A stretch of DNA of 64,000 bases from Bacillota bacterium (GTDB lineage: Bacteria > Bacillota > Clostridia > Christensenellales > SZUA-584), in assembly GCA_023410595.1 (NCBI GenBank), contig JAEYPO010000034.1, positions 62,001 to 126,000 of the forward strand. The letters run 5' to 3'. The translations under genes and the position numbers were made by a program. A model generated the notes under the pieces. The model worked only from the letters and a program-made list of their open reading frames with translations. It ran no database searches and was not told the DNA's origin. Below are positions 16,970-26,500 of the stretch, in pieces. Position 1 is the first letter of the stretch. Each line of letters starts with the position of its first letter.

Positions 16970-18516
16970 GACGGCTGCTTTATTATACCGTAGTTCCTTA
17001 TAAACGGGTTTGAAAGGCACATGTTTCCCGCGAGCGATTCGGTCTGATTGCCTTCTATAAGGAACTGCACCTTGCTAATGCCGTCCATCGACGTGATCGT
17101 GTTTACTATTGAGTATACGAGCAGCATCTCGCTTTTGGGCGTCAGCTCCGCGCATGCGCTTTTAAAGCCCTGCGAGAGGTTAACAAACGCCGTGTCCCCG
17201 TATGTATCCACCGAAAGTATATCCTCCTCCGTTATTCCCTGAAACATTATAGGGTCCGCGCTGTCGTCCTCGCCCTCAAGGGGGCCTTTTAACAGCTCCA
17301 GCAGGCGCTCCTTCGCGTTCCATATCTTTGCCTGTTCCATGCTTCGCGAAACTTCAAGCAGCAGATCCGAATTTTTGTCTTCAAAATAGAGCGGCGCGCT
17401 GCTGCCTATCAATCCTATAAAATCAAGTCTGGTCATGCCCGCTGACGAAGCGCCGGAATACGGCTCCACCATGTTGCCGTTTACGTATATGTCCACGTAT
17501 CTTAAGCCGGGCAAAAAGCCTGTTAATGTGTATACCATCGCCGCATAGGAAAGCTTGGCGTCCTTACTGTCCGAATACACGTATCTTGTAGGCAGCTTGG
17601 AAAAATTAAGCTTCAGTATATATCCATCATCGGCCGGTATAACTTCCGGCTCTTCTACGAGCTCAAGGCCGTCCGCAACCGGGTTGGTCATAACAGACGT
17701 ATTCTGCGGGCCTTTCCCAAGTTCGCCCAAGAGCGCCCGCACATAGCCGCTGCCCGTATATTTTACGTCGCGCACCTCGGGAAGTATATAGCTTCCGCCG
17801 CTGGAGATAAAATACAACACTGTCGAAAGTTCTTTTTCTTTGGGAGGTTCCGGCGCTTGCTGCGTGTTCTCCTCTTCAGGCTCAGGTACGGGCTCCTCCT
17901 CCCCCGGTATCTGTATCTGAAGAGCAGGCACTTCTTTATATTTAGCCGAAGCCTGCAGCCATGCGTCCGTTATGGCGCCTGTCCGTTTTTCATGCGGCTC
18001 GTACGGCACGGCGGCTGCGCCTTCTTCCGCTACAAAACCCGCCTGTACCCCGTTATAGAATACTGAGGTAAATGTCGTTCCAAGTATATCCGTCACGGTA
18101 TTTGCTATTGCAAGCTCAAGCTTGAACTTATCCTCAGGGAGCATCGCCGCGCCGGCGTATTTAAGATATACGTTCGCGACGTTTCTCGAGCACTCAATGC
18201 GCTCCAGCCTCATGCCTGCCGGAGCGAGCGCTATGAGCCTATCGCTTAACGGCCCCTCAAGCAGCTTTTTTATAGCGACTGTAGCGGGGTTCGTATCCTC
18301 GCCAATTTCGATATTTCTTATTTCCGCCGTCAGCGTGCCGCCCGCGGCGTTTATGAAGTATACGGCAGTTTTTTCGGCCCTTCCCTTTTCGCCCATACTG
18401 CTCGTATCTATTTTGTTTGTGGGTATGTATTCACCGTATTCGCCCGTATCTTTTATTACGCCGCATCCGGCAAGCAGCAAGCACAGCGCGGCTGCGGCGG
18501 CAATGAATCTTTTCAT
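16966..18516 (-). CDS. Lipoprotein with repeated GerMN domains
   Basis: A 516-residue exported lipoprotein. Signal peptide MKRFIAAAAALCLLLAGC with lipobox LLAGC (Cys18). GerMN-type units (AVYFINAAGGTL...AIKKLLEGP; TVLYFISSGGSYIL...LLGELGKGP; and a third, more diverged, LYFEDKNSDLL...LLELLKGPL) are separated by an acidic Pro/Glu-rich linker. GerMN domains occur in the spore protein GerM and probably bind cell-wall components or protein partners. The ATG at 18516 is chosen for the signal peptide; an ATG at 18534 would add six residues. Last gene of the two-component operon. Confidence 0.85.
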   Translation of the reverse strand: MKRFIAAAAALCLLLAGCGVIKDTGEYGEYIPTNKIDTSSMGEKGRAEKTAVYFINAAGGTLTAEIRNIEIGEDTNPATVAIKKLLEGPLSDRLIALAPAGMRLERIECSRNVANVYLKYAGAAMLPEDKFKLELAIANTVTDILGTTFTSVFYNGVQAGFVAEEGAAAVPYEPHEKRTGAITDAWLQASAKYKEVPALQIQIPGEEEPVPEPEEENTQQAPEPPKEKELSTVLYFISSGGSYILPEVRDVKYTGSGYVRALLGELGKGPQNTSVMTNPVADGLELVEEPEVIPADDGYILKLNFSKLPTRYVYSDSKDAKLSYAAMVYTLTGFLPGLRYVDIYVNGNMVEPYSGASSAGMTRLDFIGLIGSSAPLYFEDKNSDLLLEVSRSMEQAKIWNAKERLLELLKGPLEGEDDSADPIMFQGITEEDILSVDTYGDTAFVNLSQGFKSACAELTPKSEMLLVYSIVNTITSMDGISKVQFLIEGNQTESLAGNMCLSNPFIRNYGIIKQPS

Positions 18517-18523
18517 AGCACCC

Positions 18524-19486
18524 CTATCCGACATTGACCAGTATGTTTACAAGCGAAGTATACGACAGAGCCCATATGTCGTTGTTTCTTACCATTATCA
18601 CAGGTTTGCTTACCTGTTTTATTATGTCGTCCGCCTTCGTTCTAACCGAATAATCGAGCATTACGACCGCTGTCCTGCCGTCGTACGAGACGTTTGCGCT
18701 TGTAACGTTATAGCCTTCAAGCGATGCTACATTGGAGGACAGCGCGCTGGAAAACGCGTTTATATCAGGCTTGACCGTTCCGTCTGGGCTGTTATACGCC
18801 GTGAAGTTGTAAAGCCCTGTCCAATCCTTGTAAGCAAAGCATTCCAGCGCTTCCGTCAGCGTGTTCTCTGGCGTCAGTATAAGCTTGGCCTCCCTGGTCA
18901 GCGGCTCAAGATATGTCTGAGGGTTGTCCTTCCAGCCCGCTTCGCCGCGTGTTATTCTTCCGCCCGTTTCGGTGCTGCTGTCCCTTGCCACTTCTATCTG
19001 CACCTGCGAGTATTTTCCTAGCTCCACAAGCGTGTTTACTATGGAATATATCGCGAGCTTTTTCTGGTCAGGCGTCGTTCCCTCCTCCAGAGCGGCTTCG
19101 CTCGGGTCGGTTGATATGAATTCGCTGCTGAGCGTCACGAACAATATATCCCCATTGGACGAAACGCTTACAAGCTCAACTCCGCTCCAGAAAAGGCCGC
19201 CCAGCTCATCCCTGTCCGCAGAAGGCCCGCTGATAAGCGCCTGAATAACTGCTTCCTCCAGCGTCTTACTGACCGGCACGTCTATTTTTCGCGTCTCGGC
19301 GGCAAGCAGGTTCTGCTTGCGGTAGCAGAAATACAGCGTAACGTTGGACGTGACCTTGTTCGCCGCTTCCGCTTTCGGGTTTATATCCGGCGTTTTGGCG
19401 GGCTTGCTCGGCTCGCCAAGGGCGCATCCTGATAATACGGTTATCAATAGCAATACTGCCGCCACGGCAATCTTTAATTTACTCAT
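18524..19486 (-). CDS. GerMN-domain lipoprotein
   Basis: A 320-residue lipoprotein: signal peptide MSKLKIAVAAVLLLITVLSGC (lipobox LSGC, Cys21), a GerMN domain in about residues 45-170 (TLYFCYRKQNLLAAETRKIDV ... AVIQALISGPS ... KLAIYSIVNTLVELG), and a C-terminal region of about 130 residues of unknown fold. It starts within the last 8 bases of the histidine kinase gene, so it is translationally coupled to it. In Bacillus the WalRK operon carries the exported kinase regulators YycH/YycI at this place; the two GerMN lipoproteins may be their functional counterparts (inference). Confidence 0.85.
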   Translation of the reverse strand: MSKLKIAVAAVLLLITVLSGCALGEPSKPAKTPDINPKAEAANKVTSNVTLYFCYRKQNLLAAETRKIDVPVSKTLEEAVIQALISGPSADRDELGGLFWSGVELVSVSSNGDILFVTLSSEFISTDPSEAALEEGTTPDQKKLAIYSIVNTLVELGKYSQVQIEVARDSSTETGGRITRGEAGWKDNPQTYLEPLTREAKLILTPENTLTEALECFAYKDWTGLYNFTAYNSPDGTVKPDINAFSSALSSNVASLEGYNVTSANVSYDGRTAVVMLDYSVRTKADDIIKQVSKPVIMVRNNDIWALSYTSLVNILVNVG

Positions 19487-20924
19487 TGCTTTCTCCCAGC
19501 CTTTTTATGGGCAGATACAGCGTAAAAGTGCTGCCCTTTCCTTCTTCGCTCTGCACGTCTATCCTGCCGCCGTGCAGCAGCGCTATCTTCTGCGATATAT
19601 GCAGCCCAAGGCCGCTGCCTCCCGTATCTCTCGCTCTCGCTTTGTCCACACGGTAGAAACGGTCGAATATATAAGGTAACTCCGGCTCGGGTATGCCCAC
19701 CCCGTCGTCCTTGATTGCGACAGCGGCGTATGCCCCCGATTTCTGCAGCGATACCCATACGTGGCCGCCCTTATCGGTATACTTTATAGCGTTGTCTATA
19801 AGGTTCATTACCGCCTGTATAATTTTAAGCGCGTCGCACTGTATCTCTAAATCGTTTATTACCGAATATGAGAGCGTTATACCCTTTTCCTTTGCTATAG
19901 GTTTCAGCGACGAAACGGATTTATGTACGAGCTCGCTTAAGAGTATCTTGTTTATGACAAGCGCGTCCGCCTCGCTGTCCGTCTTGGCAAGCGTAAGCAA
20001 TCCGGTTATCGTTTCGTTCATCCGGTCTATCTCTTTGTTGATATCGCTTAAAAACTCTTTGTATATCTTCTCTTCTATGCCATCCTGATAAAGCAACGAC
20101 TCGGTGAGTATCTTCATCGAGCTTAAGGGCGTCTTTAACTCATGCGAGGCGTTTGAAACGAATTCACTCCTGTGCCTGTCCATGTTTTCCAGCTTCTCAC
20201 TCATAGTGTTGAAGGTATCTGCAAGAGAGGACATCTCGTTTTTGCCGGTGACTTTTATGCGCTGCCGCAGGTTTCCCTTGGATATGGAGATAGCGACGTT
20301 TTTAAGCTCGTTTATGGGCTTTGCTATATAGCCGGAAAATACGAGGCTTATAAGCAAAAGCACGAGGCAGGCGGAGCACGATATTATAACAAGTATGGTT
20401 ATGAAGCTGCGCGTCGTTTCCACGACGTCCTGTATCTCGTCCGCAAACAGCACCGCGCCTATCGTTTCAGTGTTGTATACCACCGCGGACGTGTAGTATA
20501 CGCAGTAAAAGGCTTCCTTTTCGCTGTCTATCCTGTGGAACCCATAAGACGTATCTCCGGGGCCCAGCAGCACGTCGGATATTTCCTTGTGCTCAAGCTT
20601 CTGTCCGTTAAATATGGAAAAGCTGTCTATCTGCACTATGCCCGACTTGTCGAGCACCAGAAAACGCCCGTCGTATTGTTTGGAGCTCTGCTCGGCAATT
20701 TCGTACATTTTTTTTGCGTTGGAATTATAAAGGTACGGCGCCATGCTTACAGCGACGCTGTTAGTGCTTTTGAGCTGTTCGTTCACCCGCATTTTCACAA
20801 GATAGTCTTCCGCAAGGTAAGCAACAGCAAGCGTGACCGCCGCGAATGTCGCGGCGGCTACGAATATGTAAATTACTACAAAACGCCAGCGTATCGAATA
20901 AAATACGCTATTTATCCGAGAAAT
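19479..20924 (-). CDS. Sensor histidine kinase, WalK-like, probable ATT start
   Basis: A membrane kinase of about 481 residues. Order: first membrane helix (about residues 13-34), extracellular sensor domain, second helix (IISCSACLVLLLISLVFSGYI), HAMP, HisKA with NASHELKTPLSS, and HATPase (NLIDNAIKYTDKGG, GVGIPEP, GGSGLGL). The first helix lies before every ATG, GTG or TTG in this frame: the frame opens at a TGA only eight codons upstream of an ATT at 20922-20924, and that ATT has GGGGAG (20934-20939) exactly 9 bases before it. The segment FYSIRWRFVVIYIFV matches the way WalK-type kinases begin. A GTG at 20798 would remove the helix. Overlaps the regulator gene by 17 bases. Confidence 0.85.
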   Translation of the reverse strand: MSRINSVFYSIRWRFVVIYIFVAAATFAAVTLAVAYLAEDYLVKMRVNEQLKSTNSVAVSMAPYLYNSNAKKMYEIAEQSSKQYDGRFLVLDKSGIVQIDSFSIFNGQKLEHKEISDVLLGPGDTSYGFHRIDSEKEAFYCVYYTSAVVYNTETIGAVLFADEIQDVVETTRSFITILVIISCSACLVLLLISLVFSGYIAKPINELKNVAISISKGNLRQRIKVTGKNEMSSLADTFNTMSEKLENMDRHRSEFVSNASHELKTPLSSMKILTESLLYQDGIEEKIYKEFLSDINKEIDRMNETITGLLTLAKTDSEADALVINKILLSELVHKSVSSLKPIAKEKGITLSYSVINDLEIQCDALKIIQAVMNLIDNAIKYTDKGGHVWVSLQKSGAYAAVAIKDDGVGIPEPELPYIFDRFYRVDKARARDTGGSGLGLHISQKIALLHGGRIDVQSEEGKGSTFTLYLPIKRLGESNE

Positions 20925-21597
20925 AGTATCCCACTCCCCACTTGGTCATTATAAATTCGGGCTTTGCGGGGTTGCTTTCGATCTTTTCACGAAGACGGCG
21001 GATATGCACGTCCACGGTCCTTAGGTCTCCTAAGTACTCATATTTCCATATAAGCTCCAAAAGCTTTTCCCTGTCGTACACCTTGCCTTTATTTGTTATG
21101 AATAATTGCAGGAGATCGAATTCCTTCGCCGTAAGCCCTACGTCTTTGCCGTCAACCGTAACGCTCCTGTTTTCCAGATTGACTATCATATTTTTCGCGT
21201 GAAGTATCTGCGGTTCCTTGCTCTTTTCGGTGCCTTCCATGCGCCTGAATATCGTTTTTATACGTGCTTTCAGTTCGAGCATATTAAAAGGCTTTGTCAT
21301 ATAATCGTCGGCGCCGTACTCCAAACCCATTATCTTATCCATATCGTCGTCTTTGGCGGTAAGCATTATTATGGGAACGTTTGATATGCTGCGTATGCGC
21401 TGGCATACTTCCATTCCGTCTATTTTAGGCAGCATCAGGTCAAGAAGCACAAGATCGTATTTGTCGGGCTGAAAAACGCTGAGCGCCTGTTCGCCGTCCA
21501 GCGCCTCGTCCACCGAATAGCCGTCCTGCTGTTCAAGATTGAACCTTAGCCCCTTGATTAAACTGGGTTCGTCATCGACGATCAGTATTCTCTTCAT
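20908..21597 (-). CDS. OmpR/PhoB-family response regulator, WalR-like
   Basis: A 229-residue regulator with an N-terminal receiver domain (acid pocket D8-D9, phospho-acceptor D53 in LLDLMLP, conserved T in MLTAKD and K in MTKPF) and a C-terminal winged helix (KDVGLTAKEFDLLQLF ... RTVDVHIRRLREKIE). Length and sequence are close to WalR/PhoP. The kinase gene overlaps its 3' end. ATG start with AAGGAGAA. WalRK pairs control cell-wall hydrolases in Firmicutes; that role here is inferred from the sequence type and the exported GerMN partners. Confidence 0.92.
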   Translation of the reverse strand: MKRILIVDDEPSLIKGLRFNLEQQDGYSVDEALDGEQALSVFQPDKYDLVLLDLMLPKIDGMEVCQRIRSISNVPIIMLTAKDDDMDKIMGLEYGADDYMTKPFNMLELKARIKTIFRRMEGTEKSKEPQILHAKNMIVNLENRSVTVDGKDVGLTAKEFDLLQLFITNKGKVYDREKLLELIWKYEYLGDLRTVDVHIRRLREKIESNPAKPEFIMTKWGVGYYFSDK

Positions 21598-21628
21598 ACA
21601 TACATTCTCCTTGCGCGTTATGACAATA

Positions 21629-21637
21629 ATTATACCA
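21629..21637 (-). promoter_or_regulatory. Extended -10 promoter of the WalRK-like operon
   Basis: TGG-TATAAT on the minus strand (TATAAT at 21629-21634, TG element in 21635-21637) lies about 32 bases before the response regulator start. No good -35 box is seen, as is usual for extended -10 promoters. Confidence 0.5.
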
Positions 21638-21749
21638 CAATATCATAAATAATAAAATGAAAGTTGATACAACAGCGTGTATACCCATTGGTTGTTCGTT
21701 CTTATATGTTGATATGAGTCAATTTTACAGTAATTCTATATATTATTAT

Positions 21750-23588
21750 CTAGCGTCGGCTGCTTCGCGGGCGCTTTTCGCCGCGCCTGCCGGGCTTCGG
21801 GCCGGAAGGTTGTGCTTCAGGCACAAGGCACTGCGGCCCCCTGCCTATGAGGTCTTCCCTGCCCGCTTCTTTGAGCGCTTCCCTTACGAGCGGCCAGTTG
21901 CGCTTGTTTTGAAACTGCAGCAGCGCGCGCTGCATGGCTTTCTCTTTCGACGTCCTCGCCACATACACCGGCTTTCCCGTCATGGGGTCAATCCCGGTGT
22001 AGTACATGCACGTTGATACCGTGCCCGGCGTAGGATAGAAATCCTGCACCTGCTCTGGTATAAACCTTTGCTGCTTAAGCTTTAGTGCAAGCTCTATTGC
22101 GTCGTTAAGGGTGCTTCCCGGGTGCGACGATATATAGTAAGGCAGCAGGTACTGCTCCTTGCCCATCTTTTTCGTCACCGAAGAAAACCTGTGGGCAAAG
22201 CGCTCGTATACTCTGTAATCGGGTTTGTTCATAAGCGAAAGCACGCCGGGGCATACGTGCTCGGGCGCGACTTTAAGCTGGCCGCTTATATGCTTTTTAA
22301 CAAGCCTGTCAAAAAACCGGCTGTCCTTGTCGGCCATTATATAATCATAGCGTATGCCCGAACGTATAAAGACGCGCCTTACGTTTTTGATGCGCTCCAG
22401 CGCTTCGAGTATCTCCACAAGCCCTTTGTGGCTCACTTTAAGGTTTTGGCACACGCGGGGAGCAAGACAAGCCTTAAAGCAGCCGCCTGAATCTTTGGCG
22501 GTGCATACGGCGTCGTAAAAGTTTGCAGTCGGGCCGCCGACGTCGTGAATGACGCCTTTAAACTCGGGCATTTTCGAGAAACGCTCCGCTTCTTCTATTA
22601 TCGATTTCTTGGAGCGCTTCTGTATGCGCTTGCCCTGGTGGGAAGATATGGAGCAAAATGAGCACATGCCGGGGCAGCCGCGCAGCGCGGTTATGCCAAA
22701 CTGCACCTCCGCAAGCGCGGGAACGGGCTCATTATACGACGGATGCTGCCTGCGCAAAAACGGCAGTGAGTAAACGGCGTCCATCTCGGCGGTGGAAAGA
22801 GCGTTCGAAGGCGGGAACTGCACTAAAAAGCGCTGACCGTGCGGCTGGACGAGCGTTTTGCCCGCGGGCGTCATGTTCTTCTGTATTATCCTGCATGCGT
22901 CCGCGAAATCGCTTTTGCTTGAGGCAACGCGCTCATAGGACGGCAGCATTACATAATCGCTTACTCCATCGAGCGAAGAGAGCACGATACACGTTCCTTT
23001 AACGCCTGTTATGCCGCTTAAGGCTTCGCCGTCCCCAAGCCTTTTTGCTATCTCGCCCAGCGGCTTTTCACCCATGCCGTACACGAGCATATCCGCCTTG
23101 CTGTCAAAAAGGTAGGAGCGCCTCACAGCGTCTTCGTAATAGTCGTAGTGGGCGAACCGCCGCTGAGACGGCTCTATGCCGCCTATAATGACGGGCGTGT
23201 CCTTATGCGCCTGCTTAAGCCTTGCGGTATAAGCTATCGTCGGCCTCGGAGGGCGCAGCCCCGTCTTTCCTCCCGGCGAATACGCATCGGAGCTCCGCGG
23301 TTTTTTGGCGGCGGTGTACATGTTGACTATGCCGTCCATGTTCCCGCCGCTTAGTAAAAACGCGTACTTCGGCGTTCCGAGCTTTGAAAAGTCGTCCGCC
23401 TTAGTCCAGTCGGGCTGGGATATTACGCCCACTGTAAACCCGAGGCTTTCCACAAACCGTCCTATTATCGCCGCCGCAAACGACGGGTGATCCACATAGG
23501 CGTCGGGCGTAACCACTATAAAATCAAGCTGAGAAACGCCAAGGTCGCTCATTTCTTTTTTTGACATCGGGAGAAATTCGTTTTTCAT
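21750..23588 (-). CDS. YgiQ family radical SAM protein
   Basis: A 612-residue protein of the YgiQ family. The N-terminus FLPMSKKEM...DAYVDHPSFAAAIIGR...GVISQPDW is the family hallmark. The radical SAM cysteines are in GCPGMCSFCSISSHQGK (CxxxCxxC, residues about 300-312), and a B12-binding-like N-terminal domain precedes them. The tail (about 50 residues) is basic and glycine-rich, as in many homologues. Its reaction is not established. The ATG at 23588 is only 3 bases after the glucan synthase stop and has no clear ribosome site, so coupling is likely. Confidence 0.9.
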   Translation of the reverse strand: MKNEFLPMSKKEMSDLGVSQLDFIVVTPDAYVDHPSFAAAIIGRFVESLGFTVGVISQPDWTKADDFSKLGTPKYAFLLSGGNMDGIVNMYTAAKKPRSSDAYSPGGKTGLRPPRPTIAYTARLKQAHKDTPVIIGGIEPSQRRFAHYDYYEDAVRRSYLFDSKADMLVYGMGEKPLGEIAKRLGDGEALSGITGVKGTCIVLSSLDGVSDYVMLPSYERVASSKSDFADACRIIQKNMTPAGKTLVQPHGQRFLVQFPPSNALSTAEMDAVYSLPFLRRQHPSYNEPVPALAEVQFGITALRGCPGMCSFCSISSHQGKRIQKRSKKSIIEEAERFSKMPEFKGVIHDVGGPTANFYDAVCTAKDSGGCFKACLAPRVCQNLKVSHKGLVEILEALERIKNVRRVFIRSGIRYDYIMADKDSRFFDRLVKKHISGQLKVAPEHVCPGVLSLMNKPDYRVYERFAHRFSSVTKKMGKEQYLLPYYISSHPGSTLNDAIELALKLKQQRFIPEQVQDFYPTPGTVSTCMYYTGIDPMTGKPVYVARTSKEKAMQRALLQFQNKRNWPLVREALKEAGREDLIGRGPQCLVPEAQPSGPKPGRRGEKRPRSSRR

Positions 23589-23591
23589 ACG

Positions 23592-26500
23592 CTAAAGTAT
23601 ATCATCAGCACGCTGCTTCCAACAAGCGTAAATTTCGCATCTGCCTTCCGTCACGCCCAGCGCTACGCTTTTGCCTTTAGCCTTTCCGTCTATGCTAAGC
23701 TCCGCGGGGCCTTCGTATCCCGGGGTTATATCGACCGTTATTATGTAAAGCGCTTCTCCTCTTCTGTATTCCACGCTGTACTTTCCGAAACTATCGGGAA
23801 CGCACGGGTATACGGATAACTCTCCCCTTTCAATATGAATGCCCAGCAGGTATATTATTGCGGCCTGGTACATCCATCCCGACGTTCCGGTATACCACGT
23901 CCATCCCGCCCTGCCTTTATAATCGCCCGAATAATATACGTCGGCGGCCATCACGTACGGCTCCCCTTTATACCTTGCAACGTCGGCGGGCGTGCGCGTA
24001 TGGTTTATTGGGTTAAGCAGCTGAAACAGCCTGAATGCTTTTTCCTTCTCGCGCAGCTTTGCCGCGGCTATGACGAACCATACGGCGGCGTGGCTGTACT
24101 GCCCGCCGTTCTCGCGTACGCCCGGCAGATAAGACTTTATATAGCCGGGGTCTTTTTCCCACTTGTCGAAAGCGGGCTTTAAGAGGCGTATCACTCCCTC
24201 TTCGTGCATTACTAGCTGTTCCTCGGCGGAGAGGAACGCCTTTCTTGCCCTCGCCGCTCCCGATATCACCGCCCATGCCTGAGAAACAAGATCGATACTG
24301 CATTCAAAAGACCCACGGCTGCCCACCGGCGTTCCGTCGTCAAAGAACGCGCGCATATACCACTCGCCGTCCCATGCGTTGTTTTCGATGTTTGCCCTCA
24401 GGCTCTCGCGTTTTTCCTCATAACTTTGAGCAAGTATATCTTCGCCGCGCCTGCGGCAGAGCGCCGCGAACATCCTCAATACCTCCGAGAGGAAGAACGC
24501 CAGCCAGACGCTCTCCCCTTTTCCTTCCTCGCCTATCTTGTTCATGCCGTCGTTCCAGTCGCCCGTGCCCATAAGAGGCAGTCCGCGCTCCCCGAACTTA
24601 AGCGCCGACTCTATCGCTCTAACGCAGTGAGAGAATACGTTCTCTGTTATATCCGCGAAAGAAAACTCTTCGTATATGTCGTGCGCGCCCTCAGGTACGT
24701 TTTTTCCCTCGAGGTAAGGGACGGTTTCGTCAAATACGCTCATATCTCCCGTTATCCTCTCGTACTCGCACGCCACATAGGGCAGAAAAAGCTTATCATC
24801 GCTGATACGCGTGCGCACGCCGTGCGCGGGCTCATGCCACCAATGCATCACGTCGCCCTCTATAAACTGACGCGCGGCGAACCTTACTATAAATTCACGC
24901 GTAATCTCCGGGTCGGTATAAACTAGCGACAGCACGTCCTGCAACTGGTCTCTGAAGCCGTATGCTCCGCCCGACTGATAGTATCCGGTCCTGCCCCATA
25001 TCCTTGACGCGTACGTCTGATATACGAGCCAGTTGTTTACGAGCGTATCGAACGACTTGTTTTGTGTCGTTACGGTTATCCCTCCCGTCAGCCGCTTCCA
25101 GTACGCCTTGACTTCACCGAGCCTTCGCCTTACCTTTTCTTCGTCTCCCAGTTCGCCGAGTATATCGTCCGCCTGTTTGGCGTCGCCGTATCCAAGCAGC
25201 GCCGCTATGCTCTTTCTTTCGCCCGGCTCAAGCTTTATGCGCGCCTGCAGTGCAATGAGCGTCGCCGTTCCCGTGGTATTGGAAAGCTCTTTTACCTTTG
25301 ACGCCTCGGGCAGTATGTTGTTTCCCGGCGCGCCGAAGAACTCGAATGCCGACGAAGTGTAATTGACATTTTGCCGCGGCATCGCTACGAACATTACTCT
25401 ATTTGGGTCGTCGAACGACGAGTACGCTTCGAGCCGGTTTTCATTGAACCGTGCTTTGATACTGCGGCAAGCCCGCGCTATACCGGGCTCAGCGAAATAA
25501 TATACGGAAAACTCGTCGCTCCTGCTTGAGTTGTTCGATATCTCAAGCAGCGTCGCCTTTACGGGCAGGCTTGTATCCACAAAAAAAGTCGCGCTTGCGC
25601 TTACGCCGCCGTACCGCTCGCTTACGGTATAGCCGATACCGTGTATAATACGGTATTTTCCCGACGCATGCTCGTCGGGCATAACGCTGAACACCGCCCC
25701 CGTCCTGTCGTTCCTTATAAGCATGCCCTCCGCGTTTATGTCGGTAAGCGGGTCGTTCCTGAAAGGCGTAAGGCGTTTCATCTGCGCGTTTTCAGCCCAG
25801 GTGTAGCCTCCTCCGCCCGCGCTTATCAGCGTGCCGAACGATTTGTTTACAAGTATGTTGCTCCACGGCAGCGGATAATCCTCTACGTCTATGCAGTATT
25901 CCGTTCCGCCGCTTATGTATCCTCCCGTTCCGTTGTCAAACGCTTTTATGCGTTTTGGAGCCCTTGCTCTTTCCCTTGTTTTCTCCTGCTCGAATATATA
26001 AAGCGCATTAAGCTTTATATGCACTTTAAGCTGCTCATGCAGCGGCGCGCTGTCTTCCAGCACAAGGCAGGAAGCGCTTACTATAGTCGCTATATCCTTT
26101 TTTGCGGCGCAGTCTCTGGAAATGGCGTATATCCTGTTGTACGGCCTGCCCAACGACGCCTGTTCAAATTCCTTCAACCTTTCGCGCAGCGGGTTTATAT
26201 ACTCCGCACCGCCGTCATATATTATGGCGAGATCCGCTTTGACGCAGCGGTGACTCATGAATTCCTGCGCTTTAGCGACTGTTTTGACAACGTCCATATG
26301 CTCCTGGTCGTGCGCAAACATGCAGATTATAGGTATGTCGCCCGATATACCCATGCACCACAGCGTCTTTACGCCGTCCGCCTCCGCGTTCAGGGCGTGA
26401 TCGCAGGGTATTTTTATAACGGTGCGCGAAGCAATCCTCTGGAACAAGTCTGCCTGCATGTCTCTAAGCTTAAGATAGCGCATTTCCACCTGCGAATGAG

